Of a stretch of DNA of 64,000 nt, positions 54,010 to 62,141 are shown in pieces. The position numbers were made by a program, and so were the translations under genes. Under the pieces are notes generated by a model. The model worked only from the letters and a program-made list of their open reading frames with translations, did not search any database and had not been told where the DNA came from. This DNA comes from Anaerolineae bacterium (GTDB lineage: Bacteria; Chloroflexota; Anaerolineae; Aggregatilineales; Phototrophicaceae): assembly GCA_022823945.1 (NCBI GenBank), contig JAJEBK010000009.1, positions 1-64,000 of the forward strand, given 5' to 3'. Positions within the stretch are counted from its first letter, which is position 1. Every line of letters begins with the position of its first letter.

Positions 54010-54894
54010 TCAACCCTTTAAGCCAGAGATATTTGCGCCTTGGATGAACTGCTTTTGAAACAGGAAGAAGACGATCAGCACAGGCATCACCATCAAGGTC
54101 GATGCGGCCATCTGCTGGTTGTAGATGCCGCCTTGCCCGGGCAAAGAGGTGAACTTGTACAGACCAATCGCGAGCGTGTGCAGGTCTGGATCTTTCAAAT
54201 AAATCAAGGGTCCCAGGAAGTCGTTCCAGCTATTCTGGAAGCTCAAAATGGCGATGACGACGATGGCGGGCTTGGCGAGGGGGATCATAACTTGCGTGAA
54301 GATCCTCACTTCACTCGCGCCATCGATTTTTGCCGCGTCGAGCAAGTCCTGCGGGATGCCCAGGAAGAATTGCCGACAGATGAAAATATAAAAGGCGTTG
54401 CCGAAGAAGTTGGGCACAATCAGCGGATAGAAGGTGTCGATCCAGCCGATGGCTTCATAAGCGGCGTAGACCGGTATCAAGCGCACGGCGAAAGGCAGCA
54501 TCAATGTCGCCAGCAGAATCAAAAAGAGCGCATCGCGAAACGGGAAACGAAAACGGGCAAAACCATAGGCTACGAGCGTGCACGAGCCGATGTCGCCGAT
54601 GAGCGAGATGATGGTGACGAACATGGTATTGCGAAAAGTGATGCCGAAGTTCCAAAACTGCAGCGCGTCTGTATAATTTTCTGGTTGCCAAACGCGCGGT
54701 ATCCACTGCACGGGGAAGACGCCGACTTGGTCCAATGGCATAAAAGACGACATGAACATCCAAAACAGCGGCGCCAGGAACCAGAGGCTCATCACGATGA
54801 GCAATAGATAGAGCAGGGCGCGGCTGACAAATCGCGATACGCGGACGAAGCTGTCGCTATCCAGGAAGCTTCGCGTTGTTGTCGCTGCTGCCAT
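54010..54894 (-). CDS. Sugar ABC transporter permease (MalG/UgpE type, set 4)
   Basis: 294 residues, six membrane segments, EAA loop (LLDAAKIDGASEVRIFTQVMIPLAKP near 205-230) and the C-terminal QGANISGLKG. Its ATG shares one base with the stop of the preceding permease (TAATG), and GGGGAGACGGG lies upstream. A longer in-frame start at 54987 would overlap the preceding gene. Confidence 0.93.
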   Translation of the reverse strand: MAAATTTRSFLDSDSFVRVSRFVSRALLYLLLIVMSLWFLAPLFWMFMSSFMPLDQVGVFPVQWIPRVWQPENYTDALQFWNFGITFRNTMFVTIISLIGDIGSCTLVAYGFARFRFPFRDALFLILLATLMLPFAVRLIPVYAAYEAIGWIDTFYPLIVPNFFGNAFYIFICRQFFLGIPQDLLDAAKIDGASEVRIFTQVMIPLAKPAIVVIAILSFQNSWNDFLGPLIYLKDPDLHTLAIGLYKFTSLPGQGGIYNQQMAASTLMVMPVLIVFFLFQKQFIQGANISGLKG

Positions 54895-55859
54895 TAGCCC
54901 GTCTCCCCGCCTTGATAAAAGACCCAGCGCTGCGATGTCGCCACGATGACCGCTGTGAAAACAAAAATGATAATGAAGAGGATCCAAGCGAGAGCGGACG
55001 AATAACCCATCTGTGGCGGCAGGTATTGAAATGCGTGATCAAACAAGTGCAGGACATAAGTTCGCGTCGCGTCTCTGGGGCGACCGCCAGTCATAATAAA
55101 GATCTGCGTGAAGACTTGAAACGCGCCGATGATATTGATCAGCACATTCAGATAAATGGTCGGCGTCATCAACGGGATGGTCACGCGCCGCAGACGTTGA
55201 AAGACATTCGCGCCGTCTATCTTGGCCGCATCATAGTATTCTTCCGGGATGCCTTGCAAGCCAGCCAGAAAGATCACCATGGTCACGCCCACCCAGGTGG
55301 TGCTCATAATCAAGAAGGCGATCATGGCAAAATCGGGGTCTGCGAACCAGCGAATCCGCGGCAGGCCAATCGCATATAGCAAGGAATTGAGCAAGCCAGC
55401 CCGGGCATTGAGCACATAGAGCCAGATTACCGACAGGGCGACGATCGGCACGACGGACGGCAAATAAAACAAGGTCCGCCACAGACCCAGGAAACGCACT
55501 TTGGTATTGAGCAGCAGCGCCAGGGCAAAGCCAAGCACGATGCGGATGACCACCGAGCCGCCAACATAAACGGCGGTATTGCGCAGCGACTTCACGAACA
55601 GGGGGTCGTCGGTGAACATGTGAACATAATGTTCCAGCCCCACCCACTTCGGCGGCGCGACGATGTTGTATTTGGTGAAGCTGAGCAGGAAGGACGCAAC
55701 GAAGGGAAATAGGGCGAACAAGAGGACGCCGATGATCCAGGGCGTGATGAAAAGCAAGCCGAATTTGGCTTCGCGCTTGCGCATGGGCGAAAGGTCGCGC
55801 CAACGGGTTCGTCTGCGGCCTCGCAGGGCACCTAGCTGCGCGCCAAATGCTTGTGCCAT
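54894..55859 (-). CDS. Sugar ABC transporter permease (MalF/UgpA type, set 4)
   Basis: 321 residues, six membrane segments after a basic N-terminus (RGRRRTRWRDLSPMRKREAKFG). EAA loop YYDAAKIDGANVFQRLRRVTIPLMTP near 220-245. Begins 78 bp after the binding-protein stop, with a hairpin in between, and is coupled to its partner permease through TAATG. Confidence 0.93.
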   Translation of the reverse strand: MAQAFGAQLGALRGRRRTRWRDLSPMRKREAKFGLLFITPWIIGVLLFALFPFVASFLLSFTKYNIVAPPKWVGLEHYVHMFTDDPLFVKSLRNTAVYVGGSVVIRIVLGFALALLLNTKVRFLGLWRTLFYLPSVVPIVALSVIWLYVLNARAGLLNSLLYAIGLPRIRWFADPDFAMIAFLIMSTTWVGVTMVIFLAGLQGIPEEYYDAAKIDGANVFQRLRRVTIPLMTPTIYLNVLINIIGAFQVFTQIFIMTGGRPRDATRTYVLHLFDHAFQYLPPQMGYSSALAWILFIIIFVFTAVIVATSQRWVFYQGGETG

Positions 55860-55891
55860 CTTGCTTTCCCCTGTGTTGCTCCGCGCGGGTG

Positions 55892-55926
55892 GTGATGCAG
55901 AGCGCCCAACGAGCGCCCCACATCAC
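55892..55926 (-). promoter_or_regulatory. Intercistronic hairpin, set 4
   Basis: GTGATG (55892-55897) and CATCAC (55921-55926) form a perfect 6-bp outer stem around a GC-rich interior containing two GAGCGCCC direct repeats, whose GCGC cores can also pair. Confidence 0.45.
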
Positions 55927-55937
55927 AAGATTTCGCT

Positions 55938-57260
55938 CTAGCCGTATTCTTCCCAGAAGCTATCCAGCAATGCCTGGATTTCTGCCTCGGCGGCTGCCAA
56001 TGCGTCTGCGATGGCGCTGTCGCCGAAGAGCACATCTTCCAGCATGCGGTTGAGGATCTGGTTGGCTTCGGGCTGCACTGGCGCGACAGGCACCAGGTAA
56101 TCCAGCGCGGCGACACCCAAGATGGCCTGGGCGCGCGGATGCTCGACGCCGTCTTTTTCATAGCCATTGCATTCCACCAACGGCGAGGGGCGCTGTTGCT
56201 GCTGAATGAACCAGCATGCGCCTTGGCCTTCGACTTCGGTGGTCAGCCATTTGACCAGTTTCCAGGCTTCGTCGGGATGCGCGGCATTCTTGGGGATCAT
56301 ATAGCCCCAGCCACCGTGCGCGCCACCACGCCGATCGGCGCTGCCACTCGGTCCGTAGGGAATCGGCGCGACATCGTAATTCAAGGTCTCGGCATGGTCT
56401 TCCAGTTGGAAGAGCGTCCACGAGCCGTTGGATTCGATCGACACCAGCCCCTGGATGAGCGGACCCTGGTCAAATTCGCCAGACATCTCCCAGAAGGCAT
56501 TCAGTTCTTCGATGCCATAGTTGATATCCGTCATCGCCTGCATGAATTCGAGCGTTTCCATGCCAGCTTCATTGTTGATGGTGATCGTGCGCAGATCGTC
56601 GCTGATCCAGGTTTGTCCATTGGCATTCAACCAGGCCAGGAAGGGGAAGCCCGTGACCGAATTGGCGTTGAAACCGACTCGCTCCAGGAAGCTGCCATCG
56701 CCTATGGTGAGCGCTTCCGCCACCTCGAGCATCTCGTCCCAGGTTTCGGGGAAGCTCTCGATTCCAGCTTCGGCGAAGTGGTCGACGTTGTACCAGGCGA
56801 TCGCAAAGGCACCACCACCGGGCAGCGGCAGCAGCCAGGTCTTGCCATTGAACTGCGTGCCAGCAAATTCAGACGGGTGGAAGATGGCGGGGTCGACACC
56901 ATCGGCGGCCATGTAATCGTCCAGCGGGATGATGGACTCGGTCGCCGCGAAGAAGGGCAGGTCGTGCCGTCCAAACATCGTCACATCCGGTGGATTGCCG
57001 GCGGCGATGGCAGCCAGCAGATTCTGCAAGCGGTTATCCCAAGGCAGGAAGACATTGTCGACGCAGATGCCAGGGTGGGCGTCTTCAAAAGCGGCGACCT
57101 GCTGCTCTTGGAGCGGGATGCGGTTGCCGCCCCAGTGATGCCAATAGGTGAGCGTGACATCGCCCTCACAGTCGGGGTTCTGCGCCGAAACCGACGAAAG
57201 CGGCAGCATCACCAGCAGCATAAGAGCAACTAGCAGCAAGAGCGTGGATTTCTTGAACAC
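55938..57260 (-). CDS. Sugar ABC transporter substrate-binding protein (CUT1, set 4)
   Basis: 440-residue COG1653 protein. Sec signal of 26 residues ending SVSAQ, no lipobox. Mature landmarks: VTLTYWHHWGGNRIPLQEQQVAAFE (34-58), NLLAAIAAGNPPDVTMFGRHD near 92, and RRGGAHGGWGYMIPKNAAHPDEAWKLVKWL near 315-345. GTG start at 57260 with AAAGGAGAA 5 bp before it. Two tandem promoters lie upstream. First gene of the minus-strand block that runs through two permeases to the PhyH, sulfatase and FAD enzymes, so it presumably binds their substrate. Confidence 0.92.
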   Translation of the reverse strand: MFKKSTLLLLVALMLLVMLPLSSVSAQNPDCEGDVTLTYWHHWGGNRIPLQEQQVAAFEDAHPGICVDNVFLPWDNRLQNLLAAIAAGNPPDVTMFGRHDLPFFAATESIIPLDDYMAADGVDPAIFHPSEFAGTQFNGKTWLLPLPGGGAFAIAWYNVDHFAEAGIESFPETWDEMLEVAEALTIGDGSFLERVGFNANSVTGFPFLAWLNANGQTWISDDLRTITINNEAGMETLEFMQAMTDINYGIEELNAFWEMSGEFDQGPLIQGLVSIESNGSWTLFQLEDHAETLNYDVAPIPYGPSGSADRRGGAHGGWGYMIPKNAAHPDEAWKLVKWLTTEVEGQGACWFIQQQQRPSPLVECNGYEKDGVEHPRAQAILGVAALDYLVPVAPVQPEANQILNRMLEDVLFGDSAIADALAAAEAEIQALLDSFWEEYG

Positions 57261-57288
57261 GAGATTCTCCTTTCAATACGGAAATGGA

Positions 57289-57316
57289 AGTGTAAAGCGA
57301 ATTGCTGTGTTGCCAA
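57289..57316 (-). promoter_or_regulatory. Set 4 proximal promoter P2
   Basis: Minus strand: TTGGCA (bases 57311-57316) and TACACT (57289-57294), 16-bp spacer; start about 22 nt before the GTG of the binding protein. Confidence 0.45.
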
Positions 57317-57342
57317 GCGCCATCCAGTTGAAGAAACGCCTC

Positions 57343-57359
57343 CCTATCTGTTTGATAGG
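57343..57359. promoter_or_regulatory. Inverted repeat between the two set 4 promoters
   Basis: CCTATC, a 5-nt centre, GATAGG: perfect 6-bp arms. It is downstream of P1 and upstream of P2, so it could be an operator or a leader hairpin for P1 transcripts. Confidence 0.4.
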
Positions 57360-57382
57360 CGCGCGGACAATTTTCGAAAAAT

Positions 57383-57411
57383 AGTGTAACGCGAACTTCT
57401 GCTGGATGCAA
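57383..57411 (-). promoter_or_regulatory. Set 4 distal promoter P1
   Basis: Minus strand: TTGCAT (bases 57406-57411) and TACACT (57383-57388), 17-bp spacer. The bases GCGTTACACT around the -10 are the same as in the promoter at 11055-11083. Confidence 0.5.
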
Positions 57412-57430
57412 CAATTTCGCTGCCAGTTTT

Positions 57431-58219
57431 CTATTGGAATGTGGCTCGATGCAGCGCGAACAGCAAAATATCGCGGCTTTTGTGCAGCGCGCGCTCTGGC
57501 TTTGGCAGGCTTGGGCTTAGCTCCAGGCTCAGCGCGCCGGCATAGCCATTTTTCTGCAGCGCCCGCAAAGTGTCGTAGAGCGCATCTTCGCTCATGACGC
57601 CGTCCAGCAAGCTCCAGTGCAGATCGCCCATGCCATCATTGTCATCGAAATGCACATAGCCGAGCCGGTCGCCCGCATTGCAGATGACTTCTGCCGGGTC
57701 TTCGCCAGAAAGCAAGATATGTCCGCTGTCGTAGAGCAGATAGAGGTTGGGATGTCCCAAAGCGCCGATAAACGCCAGAGTCTCGCTGGCAGTCGGCAGC
57801 GCTTTGCCGGGGAAGTGTTCCAGCGCCAGTTTGATGCCCAACCGCGCCGCATGCTCCGCCAACTGCAAAAGCGATGCGCCATAGCGCGTCAACCCATCTG
57901 CGCTGTCGTCTTGCCCCGGCACAACATACACCACCTGCGCGGCAACAGCGTGGGCATGCTCGAAAGCTTTCAGGCAATGCGCAATGGCGGTCTCGCGCGC
58001 GGACGAGTCGGCGCTTTCCAGCGATGCGCCCGGCGGCAGGCCAAAGGACGCGCCCAGGCAGCTGACTCTCAAGCCGAGTTCCTGCGCCAGCAAGCGGCTT
58101 TCCAAGGTCTGCAAGTGCGCCGGCTGTATGTCGATCCAGTCGAATCCCAGCTCGCGCACGTTGCGCAGCAGGTCGGTCTCTGTGCCGCTTAATGCCCATA
58201 GGCAGCAGGCGATATGCAT
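57431..58219 (-). CDS. Sugar phosphate isomerase/epimerase (xylose-isomerase-like TIM barrel)
   Basis: 262 residues, AP-endonuclease-2-type barrel. Strand-end metal ligands: ALEHFPGK (Glu near residue 145), [11 protein letters not shown] (Asp near 178, His near 181), [10 protein letters not shown] (His-x-Asp near 206) and LSLELSPS (Glu near 247). GGGAGGAC precedes ATG at 58219. It lies just upstream of set 4 on the same strand but has its own promoter, and is divergent from the SDR gene. Distinct from the longer homologue at 33730. Confidence 0.83.
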   Translation of the reverse strand: MHIACCLWALSGTETDLLRNVRELGFDWIDIQPAHLQTLESRLLAQELGLRVSCLGASFGLPPGASLESADSSARETAIAHCLKAFEHAHAVAAQVVYVVPGQDDSADGLTRYGASLLQLAEHAARLGIKLALEHFPGKALPTASETLAFIGALGHPNLYLLYDSGHILLSGEDPAEVICNAGDRLGYVHFDDNDGMGDLHWSLLDGVMSEDALYDTLRALQKNGYAGALSLELSPSLPKPERALHKSRDILLFALHRATFQ

Positions 58220-58236
58220 GTTTGTCCTCCCGGTGA

Positions 58237-58291
58237 CTCTTGGCAATCATACTTGCGCTCCGTTCAATTGCACAACACGCTGTGCCAAGAG
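58237..58291. promoter_or_regulatory. Long-spaced inverted repeat in a divergent promoter region
   Basis: CTCTTGGCA (58237-58245) and TGCCAAGAG (58283-58291) are perfect 9-bp inverted repeats 37 bp apart. They flank the minus-strand promoter at 58246-58275. The spacing suggests two bound operator half-sites and not an RNA hairpin. Confidence 0.5.
58246..58275 (-). promoter_or_regulatory. Promoter of the 57431 isomerase gene
   Basis: Minus strand: TTGTGC (bases 58270-58275) and TATGAT (58246-58251), 18-bp spacer, start about 20 nt before the ATG. Confidence 0.45.
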
Positions 58292-58300
58292 CCCGGCATA

Positions 58301-58329
58301 TTCCACTTTGCGCTTGCGAAAGGTACAAT
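58301..58329 (+). promoter_or_regulatory. Possible promoter of the SDR operon
   Basis: TACAAT at 58324-58329 with a weak TTCCAC at 58301-58306, 17-bp spacer; 38 bp before the ATG at 58367. Confidence 0.3.
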
Positions 58330-58366
58330 GTCGGCTGCATCTGACGAGATAATTGCGAAAGAGCTT

Positions 58367-59119
58367 ATGAGTGAACGAATCGCATTGATAACCGGCGCGG
58401 GCTCGGGCATCGGCAGGGCGGCGGCCCATGCCTTGTGGAGCGCGGGCTATTCGCTGACACTGGCGGGCAGGCGCGAAAGCAAGTTGTGCGAGACAGTTTC
58501 CCAAGCCGCTGTGGACGAGTCGCGGGCGCTGATTGTGCCGATGGATGTGAGTGATCGCGCCGCGGTCAGCCGCCTCTTCAACGCCTCCCAGGCGCGCTAT
58601 GGACGCCTCGATGTGCTCTTCAACAACGCTGGCATGGGCGCGCCAGCCCTGCCGCTGGAAGATCTGACCGCAGCGAAGTGGCAGCAGGTGGTCGCGGTTA
58701 ACCTGAGCGGCGCATTCTATTGCACACAAGAAGCGTTCAAACTGATGAAGACGCAGCAGCCCTCTGGCGGGCGCATCATCAACAACGGCTCTATCTCTGC
58801 GCAGACGCCCCGCCCGCACTCCGCGCCCTATACCGCCACCAAACACGCCTTGACGGGCTTGACCAAGTCGACCGCGCTGGATGGTCGCGCACACAACATT
58901 GCTTGTGGCCAGATCGATATCGGCAATGCCGGCACCGACATGACCGAGCGCATGCAGCAAGGCACTTTGCAAGCCAATGGCACGTTGGCTGTCGAGCCGA
59001 CCATGGATGTGCGGCATGTGGCTGACGCGGTGGTCTACATGGCCAACCTGCCCTTGAACGCCAATGTGCTCTTCATGACTGTGCTGGCAAGCGGCATGCC
59101 CTATGTGGGCAGAGGTTGA
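58367..59119 (+). CDS. Short-chain dehydrogenase/reductase
   Basis: Classical SDR of 250 residues. Cofactor motif TGAGSGIG (9-16), NNAG near 88, active-site Ser in GSISA and YTATK near 155-159. The RR after the second strand (AGRRESK) suggests NADP(H). An ATG at 58328 is in frame, but 58367 gives the family's normal short lead-in. First of four closely spaced genes (SDR, amidase, permease, aminotransferase) and divergent from the isomerase gene. Confidence 0.9.
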   Translation: MSERIALITGAGSGIGRAAAHALWSAGYSLTLAGRRESKLCETVSQAAVDESRALIVPMDVSDRAAVSRLFNASQARYGRLDVLFNNAGMGAPALPLEDLTAAKWQQVVAVNLSGAFYCTQEAFKLMKTQQPSGGRIINNGSISAQTPRPHSAPYTATKHALTGLTKSTALDGRAHNIACGQIDIGNAGTDMTERMQQGTLQANGTLAVEPTMDVRHVADAVVYMANLPLNANVLFMTVLASGMPYVGRG

Positions 59120-59122
59120 GGC

Positions 59123-60547
59123 ATGAGCGAGCTGATTTGGCTGACAGCCACAGAACAGGCGGAATTGATCAAACGGCGCGACATTTCGGCGCAGGAATTG
59201 GTGCAGGCGCATTTGGAGCAGATCGAGGCAGTCAACCCACGGCTCAATGCCATTGTGACCTATTTGCCCGAGCTGGCGCTGGAGCTGGCGCAGGCGGCGG
59301 ACGCGAAGCAAACTCGTGGCGAAGAGTTGGGCGTCTTGCACGGGCTGCCTATCGCGCACAAAGACTTGTTCGAGACGGCCGGCATCCGCACGACCATGGG
59401 CTCGCCGGTCTTCGCCGATTATGTGCCGGTAGCGGACGACTTGATCATCGCGCGCTTGAAAGCGGCTGGCTGCATCACGCTGGGCAAGACGAATGTGCCT
59501 GAGTTTGGGGCTGGCTCGCATACTTTTAATCCCGTCTTTGGCGCGACAAAGAATCCTTATGACCTGGCGCGGACTTGTGGCGGCAGCAGCGGTGGCGCGG
59601 CGGTGGCCTTGGCTGCTGCGATGCTGCCTATCGCCGATGGCAGCGACATGGGTGGCTCGCTGCGCAACCCGGCCAGCTTCAACAATGTGGTAGGCTTGCG
59701 GCCCACGCCCGGACGAGTGCCGCGCTATCCCAAAGCCGATGCCTGGTCTGTGCTGTCGGTGGATGGGCCGATGGGGCGCACCGTGCAAGATGTCGCGCTG
59801 ATGATGAGCGCAATCGCGGGACCAGACGCGCGTTCGCCCATCTCGCTGGAAGCACCCGCCTCGACCTTCGCAAATGACCTGGAACGCGACTTCGCCGGGG
59901 CGCGCATCGCCTGGAGCCCCGACCTGGGCTGCCTGCCAGTCGAGCGCAGCGTGATTGATACGATAGAAGCGCAACTGCCCGCATTTGCTGATATCGGCAT
60001 CGCGGTCGAAAACGCGCATCCCGATTTTTCCGATGCCTATGACATCTTCCAGATCTTGCGAGCCTGGAGCTTCGAGCTGTCTTTTGCCGAGCATTTCGCC
60101 CAATTTGGCGCGGACTCTTTCAAAGAGACGATCCGCTGGAATGCCAGGCAAGGGCAGCAGCTAAGCGCCCCCCAGATCAGCCGCGCGCAGGTCAAACGCA
60201 GCGAACTCTTCCACCGCGTCCGTGAGTTTCTGGATGTTTACGATTGCCTGTTGCTGCCGACTGCGCAAGTGCCGCCATTCCCGATCGAGCAGGAATATCC
60301 GCGCGAGATCAATGGTGAAAGCATGCACACCTATATTGACTGGATGATGAGTTGCGCATTCATCACGGTGACGGGCTTGCCAGCCATCTCTGTGCCATGT
60401 GGATTCACAAGCGCTGGACTGCCGGTGGGCTTGCAAATGGTCGGACGCCCCCGCGGCGAATTCGCGCTGCTGCAATTGGCCTACGCCTTCCAGGAAGCCA
60501 CGCGCTTTTACCTGCGCAAGCCTGCAATCGCCGATCGCGCCGGTTGA
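59123..60547 (+). CDS. Amidase (amidase signature family)
   Basis: 474-residue hydrolase of amides, with the Ser-cisSer-Lys triad: Lys80 in IAHKDLF, Ser155/Ser156 in CGGSSGGAA and nucleophile Ser179 in DGSDMGGSLRNPAS. Length and end are normal for the family. It lacks GatA context (no gatB or gatC), so a catabolic amidase is more likely than glutamyl-tRNA amidotransferase. ATG at 59123, 3 bp after the SDR stop. The lactate-permease gene follows after 25 bp. Confidence 0.9.
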   Translation: MSELIWLTATEQAELIKRRDISAQELVQAHLEQIEAVNPRLNAIVTYLPELALELAQAADAKQTRGEELGVLHGLPIAHKDLFETAGIRTTMGSPVFADYVPVADDLIIARLKAAGCITLGKTNVPEFGAGSHTFNPVFGATKNPYDLARTCGGSSGGAAVALAAAMLPIADGSDMGGSLRNPASFNNVVGLRPTPGRVPRYPKADAWSVLSVDGPMGRTVQDVALMMSAIAGPDARSPISLEAPASTFANDLERDFAGARIAWSPDLGCLPVERSVIDTIEAQLPAFADIGIAVENAHPDFSDAYDIFQILRAWSFELSFAEHFAQFGADSFKETIRWNARQGQQLSAPQISRAQVKRSELFHRVREFLDVYDCLLLPTAQVPPFPIEQEYPREINGESMHTYIDWMMSCAFITVTGLPAISVPCGFTSAGLPVGLQMVGRPRGEFALLQLAYAFQEATRFYLRKPAIADRAG

Positions 60548-60572
60548 TGCACTTGTCCAGCGGAGTCGGCTC

Positions 60573-62129
60573 GTGGAATTGACCTGGCTCACCTGGCTGC
60601 TGGCGCTGCTGCCCGTGTTGGCTGTGCTGCTGCTGATGGTCGGCTTTGGCTGGGGTGGCAGCCGCGCGGGGATGGCCGGGTTTCTGACCGCGCTTCTGCT
60701 GGCTCTCTTCGTCTTTGGCGGCGATGCGCTGCTGGCGATTGTGGCGATCGGCAAATCGGTCTTTCTGGCAGCGGATGTGCTCTACATCGTTTGGATGGCG
60801 CTGTTTTTCTACAATGTAACTAACGAAGCAGGCACTGTTGCCTTGATCGGCCGCAGCCTGCCACGCCTGACTCCCGACCGCGCTGCGCAAAGTCTGCTAA
60901 TTAGCTGGATTTTTGTATCGCTGTTGCAGGGTGTGGGTGGCTTTGGCGTGCCGGTGGCGGTGGTTGCGCCGCTGCTGGTGGGCTTGGGCTACAGCGCCAC
61001 GCAATCGGTGATCATGGCTTCGCTGGGACATGGCTGGGCGGTCACCTTTGGCTCGCTGGGCACATCATTCGTCGCCTTGACAGCTGTAACGGGCTTGCCG
61101 GGCGAGCTGCTGGCGCATGATGCCGCGCTGGTGCTGGGCATGGCTTGTCTCATCAGCGGGGCGCTCGTCGCCTATGTCAGCGCGGGCTGGGGTGGCTTGC
61201 TGCGTTCGCTGCCCATGCTGCTGCTGGTGGGCGCGACCATGGGGCTGACGCAATGGTTTGTCGCTGTACAGGGACTGTGGACGCTCGGCTCGACATCGGG
61301 CGCGCTGGCCGGCGCTTTTGTGGGCGTCGCCTATGTGCTTTCACCGCTGGGGCGCTCCAAAACCAAACGGGCATCCGCACAAGCCGACTCGTCGCGCAGC
61401 CTGGTTTTGGCATTGGCCGCTTATTTGATTCTGCTGTTGCTGGCATTCTCAATCAATCTGATCGCGCCGTTGCAAACCTTGATGGACAGCGTCTTGCTCC
61501 AGGTGCAGTTTCCAGCAGTTGCGACAGCCTATGGCTGGGAGGTGCCGGCGGAAAGCGGGCGCGGCATCAGCCTCTTTGGCCATGCCGGCGCCATTCTGTT
61601 TTATGCTGGCGCAATCGCTTTTTTGCTTTACAAACGCGCAAACTACTTCGAGCATGACGATGCCTGGCGCGTAATCTGGCGTAAGGTGAGCAAATCGGCA
61701 GTGAAATCTACCGTGTCGATCCTGGCGTTGGTGGCGATGGCATCGCTGATGACGCACACGGGCATGACGCAGATCATCGCGCGCGGCATCAGCGAAACAG
61801 TCAGCGCGCAGGTCTATCCGCTCTTCGCTCCCTTCATCGGCACTTTGGGCGCATTCATGACAGGCAGCAACACCAACTCCAATGTTGTGTTTGGCGCGCT
61901 GCAACAAGAGACGGCGGCGCTGCTGGCTTTGAGCGTGCCGATTGTGCTGGCTGGGCAGACAGCCGGGGCGTCGCTGGGCAGTGTGCTCGCGCCAGCCAAA
62001 ATCATCGTCGGCTGCAGCACGGTCGGGCTGGGCGGGCAAGAAGGACCAGTCATCAGACGCATGCTGCTGCTGGGTTTGATACCGGTCGTGTTTGTGGCGC
62101 TGATAACATTCCTGCGTTCGGGCAGCTGA
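60573..62129 (+). CDS. lctP: L-lactate permease family transporter (LctP)
   Basis: 518 residues, about 13 membrane segments, of the LctP family (lactate and glycolate uptake with protons). Conserved parts: FGVPVAVVAPLLVGLGYSATQSVIMASLGHGWAVTFGSLG (about 125-165) and FMTGSNTNSNVVFGALQQETA near 428. The C-terminal block QTAGASLGSVLAPAKIIVG is intact. GTG at 60573 with CGGAG upstream gives a normal N-terminus (ELTWLTWLLALLPVL). In this operon it may carry a 2-hydroxyacid related to the amidase or aminotransferase reactions. Confidence 0.9.
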   Translation: MELTWLTWLLALLPVLAVLLLMVGFGWGGSRAGMAGFLTALLLALFVFGGDALLAIVAIGKSVFLAADVLYIVWMALFFYNVTNEAGTVALIGRSLPRLTPDRAAQSLLISWIFVSLLQGVGGFGVPVAVVAPLLVGLGYSATQSVIMASLGHGWAVTFGSLGTSFVALTAVTGLPGELLAHDAALVLGMACLISGALVAYVSAGWGGLLRSLPMLLLVGATMGLTQWFVAVQGLWTLGSTSGALAGAFVGVAYVLSPLGRSKTKRASAQADSSRSLVLALAAYLILLLLAFSINLIAPLQTLMDSVLLQVQFPAVATAYGWEVPAESGRGISLFGHAGAILFYAGAIAFLLYKRANYFEHDDAWRVIWRKVSKSAVKSTVSILALVAMASLMTHTGMTQIIARGISETVSAQVYPLFAPFIGTLGAFMTGSNTNSNVVFGALQQETAALLALSVPIVLAGQTAGASLGSVLAPAKIIVGCSTVGLGGQEGPVIRRMLLLGLIPVVFVALITFLRSGS

Positions 62130-62141
62130 AAGCGAGGCGAT

